DNA of 64,000 nt, from NCBI GenBank assembly GCA_031553875.1, contig JAVBKU010000024.1, positions 9,679 through 73,678 on the forward strand, read 5' to 3'. Origin of the DNA: JAVBKU01 sp031553875 (GTDB lineage Bacteria; Bacteroidota; Bacteroidia; Bacteroidales; Rikenellaceae). How positions within the stretch are numbered: position 1 is the stretch's first letter; each line of letters starts with the position of its first letter. Position numbers and translations under genes: made by a program. Positions 63,809 through 64,000 of the stretch are shown one piece after another. A model generated the notes under the pieces. The model had not been told where the DNA came from and did not search any database. It worked only from the letters and a program-made list of their open reading frames with translations.

Positions 63809-64000
63809 GGTGCCCGGCGGGCACCTGTCTTCCGCCAATTGGGGATATTCACGCCCGGGCAGGGGTCGAGGGAATCCGTTAAAAAACGACGCTGTGTCTA
63901 ACGACTGTTAGCGGGGACGAAGGTCCCGCTAAAAAGGAGGAGTTCGACGTTTTAGGATGTACGAAGACCCCTGTCAGTGAATATCCGCAGGCGGCACTTT
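63809..64000 (+). repeat. Interspersed structured repeat A, copy 4 (cut by window end)
   Basis: First hairpin GGTGCCC/GGGCACC (63809-63825), then left arm CCGCC, GGGGATATTCAC, CAGGGGTC, AATCCGTTAAAAAACGACG; GACTGTTAG; central hairpin AGCGGG..GGTCCCGCT; AAAAAGGAGGAGTTCG; right arm CGACGTTTTAGGAT, GACCCCTGTCAGTG, AATATCC and GGCGG. The sequence stops before the tail hairpin. Follows the trpB2 terminator. Confidence 0.88.

Noticed and set aside
63960..63980. A short ORF (MYEDPCQ and variants) after the GGAGG in repeat A
   Set aside because: The GGAGG-to-ATG distance is about 16 bases and the peptide is 7 residues; conservation is explained by the stem-forming sequence of the repeat.
1..64000. 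tRNA, rRNA, CRISPR, IS transposase or phage genes
   Set aside because: Scanned intergenic regions show none of the expected conserved segments, arrays, terminal repeats with transposase, or phage proteins.

Overview
The window is a contiguous stretch of a Bacteroidales chromosome. The evidence is promoter boxes of the TAnnTTTG type with upstream TTTG/TTG elements, almost no Shine-Dalgarno sites before genes, and Bacteroidetes-typical proteins (fused SecDF of about 1000 aa, TamB of about 1520 aa, DUF3078, DUF2807/GIN, DUF1573, clostripain C11 peptidase, a fused lipoamino-acid acyltransferase, lone TrpB2). The GC-rich coding and gene families fit Rikenellaceae (Alistipes-like), but this is inference from content, not an identification. 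No rRNA, tRNA, CRISPR array, transposase or phage gene was seen.

Layout. 1-2.3 kb: 3' part of recQ and a DEDDy exonuclease. 2.6-11.1 kb, minus strand: flippase, KdsC-like HAD phosphatase, SpsF-like cytidylyltransferase, DUF115 protein, Kdo transferase, Crp/Fnr regulator, YraN and a two-domain acyltransferase (surface glycan and lipid synthesis). 11.3-14.7 kb: a secreted di-haem HzsA-like/SUMF1-like fusion. 15.1-19.5 kb: AraC regulator, bioA, a repeat-rich spacer, mnmA. 19.5-32.5 kb: secreted EEP phosphatase, ppdK, an AT-rich small membrane protein, gcvT, GIN protein, AddB-like nuclease, S41 protease, DUF3078, nfo. 32.6-37.7 kb, minus: two tandem SGNH hydrolases, a Tat-type FAD oxidoreductase and a SpoIIE-type phosphatase. 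37.8-49.1 kb: cold-shock protein, CPA2 antiporter, C11 peptidase, tonB-like/exbD/exbB, tamB. 49.2-56.7 kb: tsaD, DUF1573, MscS channel, secDF, cdaA. 56.9-62 kb: a DUF1549/DUF1553 - DUF1501 - PPC-domain operon of planctomycete type. 62.1-63.7 kb: a tryptophan attenuator with a Trp-Trp leader peptide controlling trpB2.

The most interesting unexplained signal is two families of long, structured, interspersed repeats in spacers. Family A (about 225 bp; 2334, 17657, 50706 reversed, 63809, plus a tail fragment at 18131) folds as a first hairpin, a long imperfect stem with a central hairpin, a conserved purine-rich AAAAGGAGGAG segment, and a tail hairpin. Paired positions change together between copies. 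Family B (about 105-145 bp core; 6478, 17918, 43429) folds as nested stems, also with a compensatory change. Both look like mobile or regulatory structured elements, not protein genes; several apparent ORFs in these spacers are only translations of the repeats.

Other notable points: a planctomycete-like secreted set in a gut-type Bacteroidales, a trp attenuator on a lone trpB2, likely leaderless genes with the promoter box 4-5 nt before ATG, and an exbB-exbD operon split by repeat B.
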